A stretch of 40,597 nucleotides of DNA. It comes from Pelotomaculum sp. PtaU1.Bin035. GTDB taxonomy: Bacteria > Bacillota > Desulfotomaculia > Desulfotomaculales > Pelotomaculaceae. Positions 26,448-34,515 of this stretch are shown here, one piece after another. The DNA is taken from assembly GCA_002067965.1 (NCBI GenBank), contig MVRN01000118.1:1-40597 (forward strand), written 5' to 3'. Every line of letters starts with the position of its first letter. The stretch's first letter is position 1. Under the pieces are notes generated by a model. That model ran no database searches and was not told the DNA's origin. It saw only the letters and a program-made list of their open reading frames with translations. Made by a program: the position numbers and the translations under genes.

Positions 26448-27482
26448 GTGGGAGAAAGCACAAACATGAAACCTGTGAGCCGGCGGGAAGCCACGCTGAA
26501 TGATCTCATCGACCGGGTTTTAATTAAAGGGTTGATGTTGCATAGCGACGTGGTAGTTACCGTATCCGGCATCCCTCTGCTGGGATTGAATTTGCGCCTG
26601 GCACTGGCCGGTATGTCCACCATGCTGCGCTACGGTTTTATGACGGACTGGGACGAGGTTATACGGTCTTCGGTTCAAAAAGAGCGGGCGGTGGAGGGCC
26701 CGCGCCTGGAAGAGGGGGAACGGGTGCTCCTTTCCCGGTTTGGTTCCTGCTGGTTTGGCCGGGGTATTTATTCTGCCTGGCAGCCGGGTTTGATCTACCT
26801 TACCGACAGACGCCTGCTGCTCCACAGGCAGGAACCGGAGGAAACGCTTCTGGATATAAGCTTGGGGCTTGTCAGCGGTATAGATACCCGGCAGGAGCCT
26901 CACTTCAGCGGCCGGGAAAGGAAAGAGATCCTGCTTACCCTGGTTTCGGGCGGTGAAGTGAGGCTGCACAGCGCTGATTGCGGTCAGCTGTTGGCCGCCC
27001 TGGAAAAGGTCTGTATCCCGGCAGTACAGAAAAGCAAAGAATTGCCGGAACCGGGCAATCACGAAAAGATCTGGTTTTTGGCGCCGGACAGGACGGGTAA
27101 ATATGCCTGGGTGCCAGGTGAATTTTCCGTCAAGGAAGGTAGCCTGTGCTGGCGGGGTCATACCGGACCGGGAGCGTCGTTACGGGTGGCTGCGGCCGAT
27201 GTGCTGGCGGTCCGGTTTATCGATGGAGAAACTATGAGCGGCCCGGACGGTGGTCCGGTAATAGAGGTGCGTTACCTGGGCCGGCTTAGTCCGGAAAGTT
27301 TTTACTTTTCCGGTTTAGTAGAAGTATTGCAGCCGTGGGTCTCCCTGCTCAGAGAAGCACGCCGCGACGTCCTGGAAACTTGTCCGTCTTGCGGTTCTCC
27401 CGCTCCCGCCAACCGGCTGATCAATAAGGGCTGTGCCGCCTGCGGCTGGGTCAGCGCCCGGTTTAAGCGGCGTTTACCCTAG
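26448..27482 (+). CDS. GvpJ-like protein with inserted PH/GRAM-like region and zinc ribbon
   Basis: A 344-residue multidomain protein. Residues about 16-64 are a GvpA/J-type core (LNDLIDRVLIKGLMLHSDVV, then VSGIPLLGLNLRLALAG). Residues about 85-160 contain LIYLTDRRLLLHRQEPEETL, typical of a PH/GRAM-like fold; a related second segment around 205-290 (VKEGSLCWRGH, VLAVRFIDG) may be another copy. The C terminus is a zinc ribbon, CPSC...CAACGW, then ARFKRRLP. The ends match the 125-residue protein at 24029, so the middle is an insertion. It may tether vesicle nuclei to a membrane or protein surface (inference). GTG start at 26448. Confidence 0.85.
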   Translation: MGESTNMKPVSRREATLNDLIDRVLIKGLMLHSDVVVTVSGIPLLGLNLRLALAGMSTMLRYGFMTDWDEVIRSSVQKERAVEGPRLEEGERVLLSRFGSCWFGRGIYSAWQPGLIYLTDRRLLLHRQEPEETLLDISLGLVSGIDTRQEPHFSGRERKEILLTLVSGGEVRLHSADCGQLLAALEKVCIPAVQKSKELPEPGNHEKIWFLAPDRTGKYAWVPGEFSVKEGSLCWRGHTGPGASLRVAAADVLAVRFIDGETMSGPDGGPVIEVRYLGRLSPESFYFSGLVEVLQPWVSLLREARRDVLETCPSCGSPAPANRLINKGCAACGWVSARFKRRLP

Positions 27483-27614
27483 ATTGTTGAATTAATCCTG
27501 CACGGTAAATAACAAAAAATTTTACCAGAAAATGAATCACATTGTGGCAATAGATGTAATATTATGAATCAGTAGGAAACAATGGAGGGGGAAACTAAAG
27601 GAGGATATTAATTT

Positions 27615-27974
27615 ATGGAAGAAAATCAAACAGAAGTTTCTTATCTGGAGGAAGTTTCAGAAATCTTAAGCAAGCTGAGACCCCAATTTAGAATGGATCG
27701 TGGTTGTAAGACCGGCAACGGCAAAGTCGGAGAAAGTATCTTTGCCTTTAGCCCAAAAGGTCGGTATTACTGGGTGGTAATTGTGTGCGGCACCGGATCC
27801 TTTGCTTACAAGCATATAACACCGGAATGGATAGAGATTTATTCCAATCTGATACTTTTATCTTCAGAAGTATTTGTTGAATGGAATATAAATCACTATA
27901 TCACTAATTGGGCGGTAGAACAGGACAAAATCTGCGAATTTTATCTTAAAGAAGAAAAAGTGCGGGCAGTATAA
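27615..27974 (+). CDS. Hypothetical protein in gas-vesicle cluster
   Basis: I do not recognise this 119-residue acidic protein. It shows a helical start (YLEEVSEILSKLRPQF), then a beta-rich middle (GRYYWVVIVCGTGSFAYKHI) and a hydrophobic ILLSSEVFVEW stretch. GGAGG sits 13 bases before the ATG. The flanking intergenic stretches (132 bases before, 274 after) set it apart from its neighbours, so it may be its own transcript. It marks the change from GC-rich to AT-rich genes. Confidence 0.6.
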   Translation: MEENQTEVSYLEEVSEILSKLRPQFRMDRGCKTGNGKVGESIFAFSPKGRYYWVVIVCGTGSFAYKHITPEWIEIYSNLILLSSEVFVEWNINHYITNWAVEQDKICEFYLKEEKVRAV

Positions 27975-28248
27975 TAAATAAGTGTTATTACAAAAGTATA
28001 TAGATATGTGGGACTCTCTCATGTCCATAGTTAAATCATCAGATATTTCCTGCAACAGTATTGACTCTACCCGGTTATTGTGAGATACCTTTTTGCTTTA
28101 AGCTGCAATTGAGTGGCCAGGTTGTCTAATGGTGTATATTTCCATAGCCTGTGTGTTTTTGAATATTATGTTTAAATGATAGTACTAAAAAGGGAGAAGA
28201 AACATAAACTGTTAGCAAAATAAAATACTTTGATAAGGAGTGTTTTTT

Positions 28249-28461
28249 GTGAAGCACAGCATCAAAGCTTCTAGTTTGGCAGAAGTCGTCGATCGTATAC
28301 TTGATAAAGGTATTGTTATTGATCTCTGGGCGAGGGTTTCACTGGTCGGTATAGAGCTTCTGGCCATTGAGGCGAGAGTCGTAATCGCCAGCGTGGAAAC
28401 CTGGCTTAAGTACGCTGAAGCTGTCGGCCTAACAGCCTACCCATTACACGAAGCAGCGTAA
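28249..28461 (+). CDS. gvpA: Major gas vesicle shell protein GvpA
   Basis: The main structural protein whose helical ribs form the gas vesicle wall. The 70-residue product has the family core almost unchanged: [40 protein letters not shown] and [14 protein letters not shown]. The start is GTG 28249, with AAGGAG 8 bases upstream; an upstream GTG at 28240 overlaps that site. A 274-base intergenic region precedes it and should hold its promoter, but no clear consensus was seen. No other full GvpA copy is present. A GC-rich hairpin follows 10 bases after the stop. Confidence 0.97.
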   Translation: MKHSIKASSLAEVVDRILDKGIVIDLWARVSLVGIELLAIEARVVIASVETWLKYAEAVGLTAYPLHEAA

Positions 28462-28471
28462 TATTTTTCAC

Positions 28472-28502
28472 TTCCCGGCCGGGATCTGATTCCGGCCGGG
28501 AA
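28472..28502 (+). promoter_or_regulatory. Strong hairpin after gvpA without T tract
   Basis: An 11-bp perfect stem (TTCCCGGCCGG / CCGGCCGGGAA) with a 9-base loop directly follows gvpA and is not followed by T's. Such hairpins often protect the 3' end of an abundant upstream message or act as partial terminators, so it probably raises GvpA over the accessory proteins encoded downstream (inference). Confidence 0.65.
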
Positions 28503-28575
28503 CGCCCCAATCTTGAATCAAGATAACAATATAATAAATATTTATTCTTATATAAAAAGAACGGAGGTAATACAA

Positions 28576-28911
28576 GTGTCGCTTTCCCATAGTATGGCCG
28601 TTGCCGGGGAAGATCTTATCGGCTCGCTAAAAGCAAGGTTGGAGTTGCTTGATTCAATTCATAATGAAGTAAAGGGAATGCTGGTAAAGTATAATCGGGA
28701 GCGCTTGGAGATGTCCGGGAAATTAAAGGAAATTCTTGCTGATGACCGGCTTAACCGGATTGAAGAAGTGAATAAACTTATTGCTTCATATTGCGAGGAT
28801 AGGACAGGAGCCCACGAAGTATGGGAAGAAACTCTTAAAAAGCTAGGTAAGATTAGATCGTCAAAACATGAAGAGTTCAAGCCCAAGAAAGAGTTAAAGG
28901 GCAAAAAATGA
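28576..28911 (+). CDS. Small helical gas-vesicle-cluster protein
   Basis: A 111-residue, highly charged protein that I cannot assign to a named Gvp family. It looks mostly alpha-helical, with a probable coiled coil (LKARLELLDSIHNEVKGMLV; ERLEMSGKLKEILADDRLNR) and a Lys-rich tail. GTG 28576 is preferred because ACGGAGGT is 8 bases upstream; a longer frame to 28513 lacks a ribosome-binding site. The stop overlaps the gvpO start (ATGA), so the two are translationally coupled. Confidence 0.65.
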   Translation: MSLSHSMAVAGEDLIGSLKARLELLDSIHNEVKGMLVKYNRERLEMSGKLKEILADDRLNRIEEVNKLIASYCEDRTGAHEVWEETLKKLGKIRSSKHEEFKPKKELKGKK

Positions 28912-29168
28912 TCATCCTGAAACTTATTGATACCGTAGCCGGTTTCTTTGCCGATATCCTGAAAAAGCCGGGCGAAGTTATAGCAGTATTCCCACAACCG
29001 GATGAAGGATGGAAAGTTCAGATTGAGGTCACGGAAGATTCGGAATATATGCGGAAGCGGGCAAGGGATGACCTAATGGCTATATACGAGGTATCGGTGG
29101 ATAAAGACCTCCAGATACTGGGTTTTGAACGTTTGAGTATTCGTGAAAGAAATGCCAGCAGTATTTAA
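28908..29168 (+). CDS. gvpO: Gas vesicle protein GvpO
   Basis: An 86-residue protein with the GvpO signature: GWKVQIEVTEDSEYMRKRAR, then DLMAIYEVSVDKDLQILGFE and RLSIRER. GvpO is required for gas vesicle formation in haloarchaea and is found in many bacterial clusters, where it is an accessory protein with possible influence on gvpA expression. It overlaps the preceding gene by 4 bases and is followed by gvpN. Confidence 0.88.
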   Translation: MIILKLIDTVAGFFADILKKPGEVIAVFPQPDEGWKVQIEVTEDSEYMRKRARDDLMAIYEVSVDKDLQILGFERLSIRERNASSI

Positions 29169-29217
29169 TATTGCAACTATTAATACTTAAATATAGAATA
29201 CATCCGAGGTGGTAGGA

Positions 29218-30126
29218 GTGCCGGCAGAACAGTCAGGAAAACTAACTATGGGAAATGAATATTTCATAGAAACGCCCTATATATTGAATATTGAGAAGCG
29301 TGCTACTATGTACTTGAATGCGGGGTTCCCGGTACATTTAAGCGGGCCGTCGGGCACCGGTAAAACCTCTCTTGCTTTAAATATTGCTAGAAAATTAGGT
29401 CGTCCTATTACGTTAATCCACGGTAATGAAGATTTTTCAACGACAGACCTGGTGGGCGGCAATGTGGGTTACCGGCGAAAAAAAGTAATCGACGATTACA
29501 TTAACTATGTCCATTCGATTACTGAAAGCCTTCAGCAGCAGTGGCTGGACGGGAGAATAACCACAGCCTGCCGCAATGGCCATACTCTTATCTACGATGA
29601 ATTTACCCGTTCCAGAGCAGAAGTAAATAATATACTGCTTTCCATTTTGGAAGAAAAAACCTTAAGCCTGCCGAGTTTTCAGAACGACGGGCAGGATCTG
29701 AAAGTGCATGCTGAGTTTAAGGCTATTTTTACCAGTAACCCGGAAGAGTACGCGGGCATCCATAAAGCGCAGGTTGCCCTTTCTGACAGGCTGATTACCC
29801 TGGGGTTGGATAATTTCGATATTGATACGGAAATTGCCATCACGACGGCTAAGTCTGGACTGGATGCCGGGGATGCGGAAAAAATAGTACTTATAATGAG
29901 GATGTTCAGGGAGACATGCGGATATCCGGTTATTACATCTGTACGGACCAGCATAAAACTAGCAAAAGTAATGTCGATTCACAAGTTGCCTCTGAGTGAA
30001 AATAAGGCGACATTCAAACAAGCCAGCGTGGATATTTTGTTGTCTTTGGTACCGGGGATTAAAGATCAGGAAAGGGAAAAGTTAGTATATTTAATCAACA
30101 ATATTATAGATTCGTATATTATATAA
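29218..30126 (+). CDS. gvpN: Gas vesicle ATPase GvpN
   Basis: MoxR-type AAA ATPase needed for vesicles to grow to full size. The roughly 302-residue protein has Walker A GPSGTGKTS, the NEDFSTTDLVGG segment typical of GvpN, Walker B HTLIYDEFTRS, and sensor 1 AIFTSNPEEYAG. The start is GTG 29218, 5 bases after GAGGTGG; the GTG at 29209 lies inside that site. It sits between gvpO and gvpF as in many clusters. Confidence 0.95.
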   Translation: MPAEQSGKLTMGNEYFIETPYILNIEKRATMYLNAGFPVHLSGPSGTGKTSLALNIARKLGRPITLIHGNEDFSTTDLVGGNVGYRRKKVIDDYINYVHSITESLQQQWLDGRITTACRNGHTLIYDEFTRSRAEVNNILLSILEEKTLSLPSFQNDGQDLKVHAEFKAIFTSNPEEYAGIHKAQVALSDRLITLGLDNFDIDTEIAITTAKSGLDAGDAEKIVLIMRMFRETCGYPVITSVRTSIKLAKVMSIHKLPLSENKATFKQASVDILLSLVPGIKDQEREKLVYLINNIIDSYII

Positions 30127-30201
30127 TTGATTATTGACTTGAGCTGTAGATTTGACCTGTATTGACTCAATCGCCGCGGTTTTTCGGGAGAGGTGGTACG
30201 C

Positions 30202-30969
30202 TTGGCGGGAAAAAAGGAGGGTAAATACCTTTACGGTATCATTGAGGCCAGGGATAAAAAGAGCTTTGGCCACATAGGCATCGGAGGCCGGGGGGACATA
30301 GTGCATACAGTCAACTACCTGGACCTGGCGACTGTAGTAAGCAATACTCCGGTCGTTGTTTATGACCCTGTAAAAGATAACGCCATGGCTCACCAAAAAG
30401 TTATATCAACCGTTATGGAAGAGTTTGACATTATCCCTATGAGCTTCGGGATTATTTCTGAAAATGTGGAAGATATTATTAACCTGATGAAAAAAAATTA
30501 TGCCAAATTTAAAAGTGTGATGTCCAACATCAGGGGCAGATTCGAGCTTGGTCTAAAGATTTACTGGAGAAAAGATTCGTTTGGTAAGGAGATTGAGGAA
30601 GTAAACAGAGCTATCTTGGATATCAAAGATGAGCTATCTAAAGAAAGCTCCGACGCCACTTACTATAGCAGAATCGCTTTGGGAAAAATGGTTGAAGCGG
30701 CAGCCGAGGAAAAAAGGAGCCTTTATCGTAGGCGTATATTTGAACCTTTAGAAAAAATTGCTGTTTCTGCCCGGGAAAACGATATAATTACACCTAAAAT
30801 GGTAATGAACGCATCTTTTCTTGTGGATAAGGAAAAAGAACCGGATTTTGACCTTAAAGTCGAAGAAATCTATCAAAAATACAATGATATTCTGGATATA
30901 AAATACAGTGGTCCATGGCCGCCATATAACTTTGTAGATCTTCATATAAACCTGGCAAAAAGCAGGTAG
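30202..30969 (+). CDS. gvpF: Gas vesicle protein GvpF/GvpL family
   Basis: A 255-residue protein of ordinary GvpF length. It shows KYLYGIIEA at the start, the MSFGIISE segment, and the closing signature YSGPWPPYNFVDLHI shared with the longer gvpL product. GvpF binds GvpA and probably keeps it soluble until it is built into the wall. TTG 30202 is preferred, 6 bases after GAGAGGTGG. GvpG follows after 6 bases. Confidence 0.93.
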   Translation: MAGKKEGKYLYGIIEARDKKSFGHIGIGGRGDIVHTVNYLDLATVVSNTPVVVYDPVKDNAMAHQKVISTVMEEFDIIPMSFGIISENVEDIINLMKKNYAKFKSVMSNIRGRFELGLKIYWRKDSFGKEIEEVNRAILDIKDELSKESSDATYYSRIALGKMVEAAAEEKRSLYRRRIFEPLEKIAVSARENDIITPKMVMNASFLVDKEKEPDFDLKVEEIYQKYNDILDIKYSGPWPPYNFVDLHINLAKSR

Positions 30970-30975
30970 TAAATT

Positions 30976-31263
30976 ATGTTTATACTGGATAACCTGATCA
31001 TGTCACCATGGCGGTTTTTTTCCTTTATTGTTGAAGAAATTTATAACCGCGCCATGGCGGAACTTACCGACGAGTCACTGATCACCCGGGAGATGTTGGA
31101 GGTACAGGTCCGTTATGACATGGGTGAAGTCAGCGATGATGAATACGGAAAACTGGAAGAAGAACTGGTAGGCCGCCTGCGCGCGGCAAGAGAATTTAAA
31201 ATGCAACTGGCGGAAGAGGAGTCAGAATTTGAGGAATCAGAAGATTTTTGGGAATCAGAATAA
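30976..31263 (+). CDS. gvpG: Gas vesicle protein GvpG
   Basis: A 95-residue protein with the GvpG start (LIMSPWRFFSFIVEEIYNRA) and a long, highly acidic helical remainder (GEVSDDEYGKLEEELVGRLR, then many Glu). GvpG is a small accessory protein of vesicle assembly, usually encoded between gvpF and gvpL. The ATG at 30976 is 6 bases after gvpF, and no strong ribosome-binding site is seen, so translation is probably coupled to gvpF. Confidence 0.9.
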   Translation: MFILDNLIMSPWRFFSFIVEEIYNRAMAELTDESLITREMLEVQVRYDMGEVSDDEYGKLEEELVGRLRAAREFKMQLAEEESEFEESEDFWESE

Positions 31264-31286
31264 TTAATGATAAATTTTACCAGGAA

Positions 31287-31711
31287 GTGTTGAAGGATGA
31301 ACTTCCCAGGTGTTTGCACGAGAAAAGTTCGCAGGGGCAAGAGAGTCCTTCCGCAGTCAAGAGCGGGTACGGGACATTGCAGCCGGCCGTATTCCAGCAG
31401 GAAACAAGTTCAGGGGATAGCGGCTGAAAGCTGTGTTTCCACTCCGGATCCTATAAGAAAAAGCCGCGAGATTGCTTGCCATCCCGAAAATATTAAAGAC
31501 TCTAAATTTACTGTTTCACAGGCGCCTGAGCGTAAGGACGTGTCCGCTCCCTTCGTATCGGCGGGGTTGGCGGGCAAAAGAAAATTTTTCCCTTGGCCTG
31601 CCGGTCTCTCTGTGCGGTTGTCGAGGAGGTACCCTTGCAGGAATTCAATGAGGAGGCCCTTGAAAAAGATTTAATAATAAGGGGTTATCACAACTCAAAG
31701 GCGATAACCCC
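31287..31711 (+). pseudogene. Probable frameshifted small gene at the end of the gas-vesicle cluster
   Basis: Coding-like sequence switches frame twice. From GTG 31287, the frame reads LKDELPRCLHEKSSQGQESP and on to SSGDSG before TGA near 31428. The middle makes better sense in the next frame (PDPIRKSREIACHPENIKDS, 31297 register). The end (EEVPLQEFNEEALEKDL, then IIRGYHNSKAITP and TAG) returns to the first frame. The composite would be about 140 residues. It may be a decayed accessory gvp gene, or assembly errors may break it. No family recognised. Confidence 0.35.
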
Positions 31712-31723
31712 TTAGCCGTTTTT
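31679..31723 (+). terminator. Rho-independent terminator of the gas-vesicle cluster
   Basis: A perfect 11-bp stem (AAGGGGTTATC at 31679-31689 with GATAACCCCTT at 31703-31713) and 13-base loop are followed by five T's at 31719-31723. It ends the gas-vesicle transcript before the CheC-like gene. Confidence 0.8.
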
Positions 31724-31893
31724 ACAGAAAAATTTTTTATGTGGCGGCAGATATTTTGAAACTAAAATGTTATACTGCTTTAGTTATTTATAACGTTTAT
31801 GCTTATATTATTGAAGATTAAATAAAATATTTAAAGGCATTGATAATGTAAAATAATTACTGTATGATAAGGTTAGATACGGGGAGGATTGAA

Positions 31894-31965
31894 TTGGAGG
31901 AAATTCACGGGGATTTAAATTTTATTAATAAGCCGGCAACCAGGAAAATTCGCACGAGCGGTTAA
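31894..31965 (+). CDS. Possible 23-codon upstream peptide before the CheC-like gene
   Basis: GGGGAGGA is followed by TTG 31894 and a 23-codon frame (MEEIHGDLNF, then INKPATRKIRTSG and TAA). It ends 21 bases before the CheC-like start. It may be a leader peptide or chance. The remaining stretch from 31724 to 31890 is AT-rich and shows nothing else I can name. Confidence 0.25.
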   Translation: MEEIHGDLNFINKPATRKIRTSG

Positions 31966-31986
31966 TTCAATCAAGGGGGATCGATA

Positions 31987-32628
31987 ATGCTTTCTTCTTT
32001 ACAGCAGCATGTTCTCAAAGAATTTTTGAACGTATCTATTGGCCAAGCTACATATTCATTATCTGAAATGGCAAATCAAAAAATACAACTGACAATCCCG
32101 GAAATAGAATTAACTAATATTCCGTCATTAAGCAAAAAACTGAAAGACGGGTCTTTTTCAAAAATGTTTACAGGTCACATTGTTTCTTCATCGTTAGCAT
32201 TTGGCAATGAATTTAATGGTAAGGCAAAACTTGTGTTTCCTGTTAATAAAGGAAAGATATTGGTCAACTTCTTTGTGGGAGAAGAAGTGTCTCCGGAGAA
32301 TGGCTATGATCAGGATAATTTTTCTGACACTGATATAGATGCTTTAAAAGAGATAGGCAACATAATATTAAATACAATTGTGGGTGGTTTCGCAAATTTA
32401 CTTGATAAACAAATCATCTACTCCCTGCCGGAAGTTGATTTTTCATATTATCCGGGACAAGAGCCTGAACTTATCTTTGACGTGGGCCATAATATATTGT
32501 TGATCCATACTACCTTTTCCCTGGTTAAAGCTAAAGTTGAGGGGGCCATTTTTATAATTTTAACTATGGAGTCTATTTCCAACCTGATCGGAAAAATAAA
32601 TGAAATGTTGGTATGTGTCTATGAATAA
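31987..32628 (+). CDS. CheC-like chemotaxis phosphatase
   Basis: The 213-residue protein has two copies of the CheC/FliY/CheX active-site helix with Glu and Asn: VLKEFLNVSIGQAT near the start and ALKEIGNIILNTIVGG in the middle, each giving ExxN. CheC proteins dephosphorylate CheY-P or other receivers. No chemotaxis operon is near. The gene overlaps a PAS-GGDEF gene by 8 bases, so it may act on a receiver in a c-di-GMP pathway (inference). AAGGGGGA precedes the ATG. Confidence 0.88.
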   Translation: MLSSLQQHVLKEFLNVSIGQATYSLSEMANQKIQLTIPEIELTNIPSLSKKLKDGSFSKMFTGHIVSSSLAFGNEFNGKAKLVFPVNKGKILVNFFVGEEVSPENGYDQDNFSDTDIDALKEIGNIILNTIVGGFANLLDKQIIYSLPEVDFSYYPGQEPELIFDVGHNILLIHTTFSLVKAKVEGAIFIILTMESISNLIGKINEMLVCVYE

Positions 32629-33625
32629 GCTCTTATCACTTATTCCGGATCAGCTGGATGTGGGTATTATAGTTCTGGACAATGATTACATGATTAAAGT
32701 TTGGAACGGCTGGCTGGAGCGGCTTACAGGAAAGAATGCGGGGCAGGTCATTGGAACCAGGCTCGCCGACGTTTGTCCCCGTCTAAATAAAAAAATATAT
32801 TTCCGGATTTTTTATGAGGCTGTTTCATACGGGAAAAACAGATTTTGCTCCGGCGCATTGCATCGTTTTTTTATTAGCCCGGCCAATGAGTCAAGATGTG
32901 CCGCGATAAGGCAAAATATGCTCGTGCAGCCGGTGCAAATAGGCGACGAGCGGTTTATTCTTATACAGATATTTGATATAACCGGCCAGCATCAAAGAGT
33001 GCAACATCTTAAGAGCTTTATTGATGAATTAACAATAAACCATCAGAAATTAAAGGCTTCTGAAGAGACCATTAGATACCAGGCCTACCATGATTCCATG
33101 ACTGGTCTTCCCAACCGTCTATTGTTAATGGACCGCCTTAATATCGCTATCGCACATGCGCACCGCAATAAGCATTGCTTGGCTGTTTTATTTCTCGACC
33201 TGGACCACTTCAAGTATATTAATGACACATTGGGACATGCTGCCGGGGATCTGCTATTGCAGGAGGCTGCCGTTCGCCTGACGAGTTGCGTCCGTAAAAG
33301 CGATACCGTAGCCCGGCTTGGCGGCGACGAATTTGTTCTATTGGTCCCGGAAATTACAGAGCTAAACAGCGTATCTATTATTGCCATGAAAATAATCAAT
33401 ACGATTATTGAACCGTGGGTTTATCAGGATAAGGAGCATTTTGTCACCGCCAGCGTCGGTGTTGCCTTATTCCCCTACGATGGTGAAGAAGCCGGCGAAC
33501 TGATAAAAAACGCCGATAGCGCCATGTTTCGTGCAAAAGAATTGGGCAAAAACAACTATCAGTTTTTTAACGAAGAAATATATGCCAATAATGCCGGCAA
33601 ATTGGATAATCGTTCGCTGCCGTAA
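32621..33625 (+). CDS. PAS-GGDEF diguanylate cyclase
   Basis: Makes cyclic di-GMP from two GTP. The 334-residue protein has an N-terminal PAS domain (about 8-125, VGIIVLDNDYMIKVWNGWLE and the GQVIG segment), a short helical linker, and a GGDEF domain. The active site is RLGGDEFVLLV and the inhibitory I-site RKSD lies five residues before it, so it looks active and feedback-controlled. ATG 32621 overlaps the end of the CheC-like gene; a longer frame to 32600 is less likely. Confidence 0.92.
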   Translation: MNKLLSLIPDQLDVGIIVLDNDYMIKVWNGWLERLTGKNAGQVIGTRLADVCPRLNKKIYFRIFYEAVSYGKNRFCSGALHRFFISPANESRCAAIRQNMLVQPVQIGDERFILIQIFDITGQHQRVQHLKSFIDELTINHQKLKASEETIRYQAYHDSMTGLPNRLLLMDRLNIAIAHAHRNKHCLAVLFLDLDHFKYINDTLGHAAGDLLLQEAAVRLTSCVRKSDTVARLGGDEFVLLVPEITELNSVSIIAMKIINTIIEPWVYQDKEHFVTASVGVALFPYDGEEAGELIKNADSAMFRAKELGKNNYQFFNEEIYANNAGKLDNRSLP

Positions 33626-33807
33626 AGGCGTAATAATGATTATCGAAACGGGATGTCATTTTCAAAAAATTATAAATATGTTCACTGCCGGCTGGTTTCG
33701 CCCTCCAATAAAAGTTCTTTGCCACAAGGACATCAAAACCCTGGTAAATGAACTGCAATGGAAGAAGGCACGGATTCCAGCCGGAAATCACCCCTTGCCG
33801 CGCATCA

Positions 33808-34515
33808 TCAGCGCCTATTCATCCCCCCCGCTTTTTGTGCTTCTTCCATTAAAGACCGCAGTTTAGCCGGGCTTTTTTTGCCTTTATGCGATTCCACGCC
33901 CGAGCAGAGGTCGATGCCGTAAGGCCGGACACTTTCAACCGCCTCTCTGACGTTCTCCGGTTTAATCCCGCCTGCCAGGAAGGCCGGCAGGGTGGAACCC
34001 GCCACTATCCGGGCGGCCTGGTCCCACTGGCCGGTTGTGCCGGTGCCGCCGAACCTGACCACACCGTTGATTACAGCAGCGGTATCCAAGACCACCGCGT
34101 CCACTCCAGCCTTCTGGCACTGCTCAACCTGCCGGAGCACGGCCCCGGGGTCAAACATTGAAGCGCTGTCCCCGGCTGCCGGTATGAAGAGGGATTGCCA
34201 GATTTCCATACCGGGCGCTATTTTCTTGAGCTGCCCGGCCATTGCCGCCCCGTCCCGGCTCAGGAACTGGACGGCAAATGGCTTTAGCCGCGTCACCAAT
34301 TCCGTCAGGCGGCCGGGCTGCATTTCGTGAACCAGGGCCACCGCCGGAATTGAGGTGTTCGCGAAGATTGGCTCCGCGCTTTCTACCGTTTGTGAGCGCG
34401 GCGAGTAGGAGACTTCGATAACCACTCCAATATAATCCGCTCCTTCTCCGGCGGCCAGTTCCGCGTCTTCAATATTGGTTATGCCGCAAATTTTAACCAG
34501 ACAACCAGCTTTCAT
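33808..34515 (-). CDS. trpF: Phosphoribosylanthranilate isomerase
   Basis: Third step of tryptophan synthesis from anthranilate: an Amadori rearrangement of phosphoribosylanthranilate. The 235-residue TIM barrel shows LVKICGITN with the catalytic Cys, VVLDTAA, the phosphate-binding FGGTGTTGQWD, LAGGIKPENV and GIDLCSGVE with the Asp expected for catalysis. It stands alone, with no other trp genes in the window. I prefer the ATG at 34515 (minus strand), 9 bases after AAAGGA; the ATG at 34521 adds two residues. It is convergent with the GGDEF gene. Confidence 0.92.
   Translation of the reverse strand: MKAGCLVKICGITNIEDAELAAGEGADYIGVVIEVSYSPRSQTVESAEPIFANTSIPAVALVHEMQPGRLTELVTRLKPFAVQFLSRDGAAMAGQLKKIAPGMEIWQSLFIPAAGDSASMFDPGAVLRQVEQCQKAGVDAVVLDTAAVINGVVRFGGTGTTGQWDQAARIVAGSTLPAFLAGGIKPENVREAVESVRPYGIDLCSGVESHKGKKSPAKLRSLMEEAQKAGGMNRR

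Noticed and set aside
31297-31674. 125-codon frame as an intact gene after gvpG
   Set aside because: Its first and last parts are very basic and unlike protein, while better coding sense lies in another frame; recorded as a frameshifted gene instead.
31724-31986. Cyclic di-GMP riboswitch before the CheC-like gene
   Set aside because: The GEMM core segments are not found; only AT-rich sequence and a small frame are seen.
33531-33866. 111-codon plus-strand frame spanning the GGDEF gene end and trpF
   Set aside because: It overlaps real genes at both ends, has no ribosome-binding site of note and no recognisable motif. The 182 bases between the two genes otherwise show nothing.
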